From Aquamicrobium zhengzhouense (GTDB taxonomy: Bacteria > Pseudomonadota > Alphaproteobacteria > Rhizobiales > Rhizobiaceae), in assembly GCF_016124105.1 (NCBI RefSeq), contig NZ_JADGMQ010000016.1, forward strand, positions 1 to 64,000: 64,000 bases of DNA, in the 5' to 3' direction. Below the pieces are notes generated by a model. The model was given only the letters and a program-made list of their open reading frames with translations, ran no database searches and had not been told where the DNA came from. The position numbers and the translations under genes are program-made. Below are positions 63,609 to 64,000 of the stretch, piece after piece (position 1 is the first letter of the stretch; each line of letters begins with the position of its first letter).

Positions 63609-63642
63609 TTCGCTGCAGCGCAAATAAATTCACTATCACGTA
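63609..63642. promoter_or_regulatory. Tandem TTCG-N6-CGAA-like operator in the reductase / iclR divergent region
   Basis: TTCGCTGCAGCGCA at 63609-63622 matches 7 of 8 fixed bases of the locus palindrome. TTCACTATCACGTA at 63629-63642 keeps 6 of 8 and starts exactly 20 bp later, the same spacing as at 41708, 58889 and 60351. It lies in the 166-base gap between the reductase and the IclR regulator, so both may be controlled from it. Confidence 0.55.
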
Positions 63643-63759
63643 GAGGATTGCTGTCAAATCAGCTCTTCTGCATAATCCGCATATGCTCTGTCAGCCTCGC
63701 TTGACGTTTTGATCTCTGTGCAGGCATTAGTTTGGTGTCAGCCGCTCATCAGGAAAATC

Positions 63760-64000
63760 ATGTCCAAGATCGTAAAAAGAACATTGGATTTTTTCGAATT
63801 GTTCGCAGAGCACAAGCGTCCGCTGTCTCTGTCCGAGATTTCGAAGCTTTTGGACATACCTGTTTCCAGCTGTCACGATGTACTTCAGTCTCTTCTTGAG
63901 CGGGGATACATTTATGAAATCGGCCCTCGCCTTGGGTTTTACCCGACTCTGAAGCTCGACAACCTTGCGACCCGCATCGCCGAGAACGATCCGATCTTGT
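63760..64000 (+). CDS. IclR-family transcriptional regulator, N-terminal part (runs off the window)
   Basis: From the ATG at 63760 the frame is open for 80 codons to the window end. The N-terminus is a winged HTH of the IclR type: RTLDFFELFAEHKRPLSLSE, then ISKLLDIPVSSCHDVLQSL and LLERGYIYEIGPRLGFYPT. The effector domain is cut off. IclR regulators often bind palindromic operators in multiple copies near catabolic genes. Its position at the end of the locus makes it the prime candidate to bind the TTCG-N6-CGAA sites and to sense the substrate or an intermediate. Confidence 0.85.
   Translation, partial: MSKIVKRTLDFFELFAEHKRPLSLSEISKLLDIPVSSCHDVLQSLLERGYIYEIGPRLGFYPTLKLDNLATRIAENDPIL

Overview
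The window looks like chromosomal DNA of an alphaproteobacterium, most likely of the order Rhizobiales/Hyphomicrobiales. Pointers are a ChvE-GguA-GguB-GguC sugar locus with a GbpR-like LysR regulator, two copies of the alphaproteobacterial BioR box TTATAGATAA, a DUF2585/UPF0314 membrane protein and uniformly high-GC coding DNA. No tRNA, rRNA, CRISPR array, insertion sequence or phage gene was seen. Family names below come from motif recognition alone; no database was searched.

Left part (1-9.5 kb): the start of an acetyl-CoA-synthetase-like gene, then a five-gene Liv/Urt-type ABC transporter operon read leftwards. It is divergent from an XRE-family short-chain-acyl-CoA regulator (ScfR type) whose promoter holds three TTTTGTAAAA-like repeats. 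Next is a biotin segment: bioB, broken by one TAG codon, then bioY and bioR, the latter two each preceded by a BioR box.

Carotenoid region (9.6-19.9 kb): crtX, fni, crtE, crtZ, crtB, crtI and crtY encode a complete route from IPP/DMAPP to zeaxanthin glucosides. A two-gene ABC-2 type exporter is translationally coupled between crtE and crtZ, and a DUF2585 gene sits beside crtX. It is followed by an autotransporter gene disrupted by two frameshifts (20.1-23.1 kb).

Sugar region (23.3-37 kb): one long leftward operon encodes a GguC-like enzyme, a galactofuranose-type ABC transporter (YtfQRT-YjfF like), the ChvE-GguA-GguB transporter, an L-arabonate-type dehydratase and an L-arabinose/D-galactose 1-dehydrogenase. 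A GbpR-like LysR regulator is divergent from it across a perfect 9-bp inverted repeat. A 1376-residue exported protein of unknown function follows (37.2-41.3 kb).

Right part (41.7-64 kb): a large catabolic locus that I cannot match to a known pathway. It has a tripartite tricarboxylate transporter (TctC, TctB, TctA), three MmgE/PrpD proteins, an enolase-superfamily dehydratase, an M29/NicX-like metalloenzyme, an MFS transporter, an HpcH/HpaI aldolase, ETF, a crotonase, an AtuA-type protein, an acyl-CoA dehydrogenase, a class III CoA-transferase, an FMN hydroxyacid oxidase, a D-2-hydroxyacid dehydrogenase, a ketopantoate-reductase-like protein and a truncated IclR regulator. Five of its promoter regions share a 14-bp palindrome TTCG-N6-CGAA, in four of them as a tandem pair exactly 20 bp apart. 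This points to one regulon, probably under the IclR protein, and is the best candidate in the window for an undescribed system.
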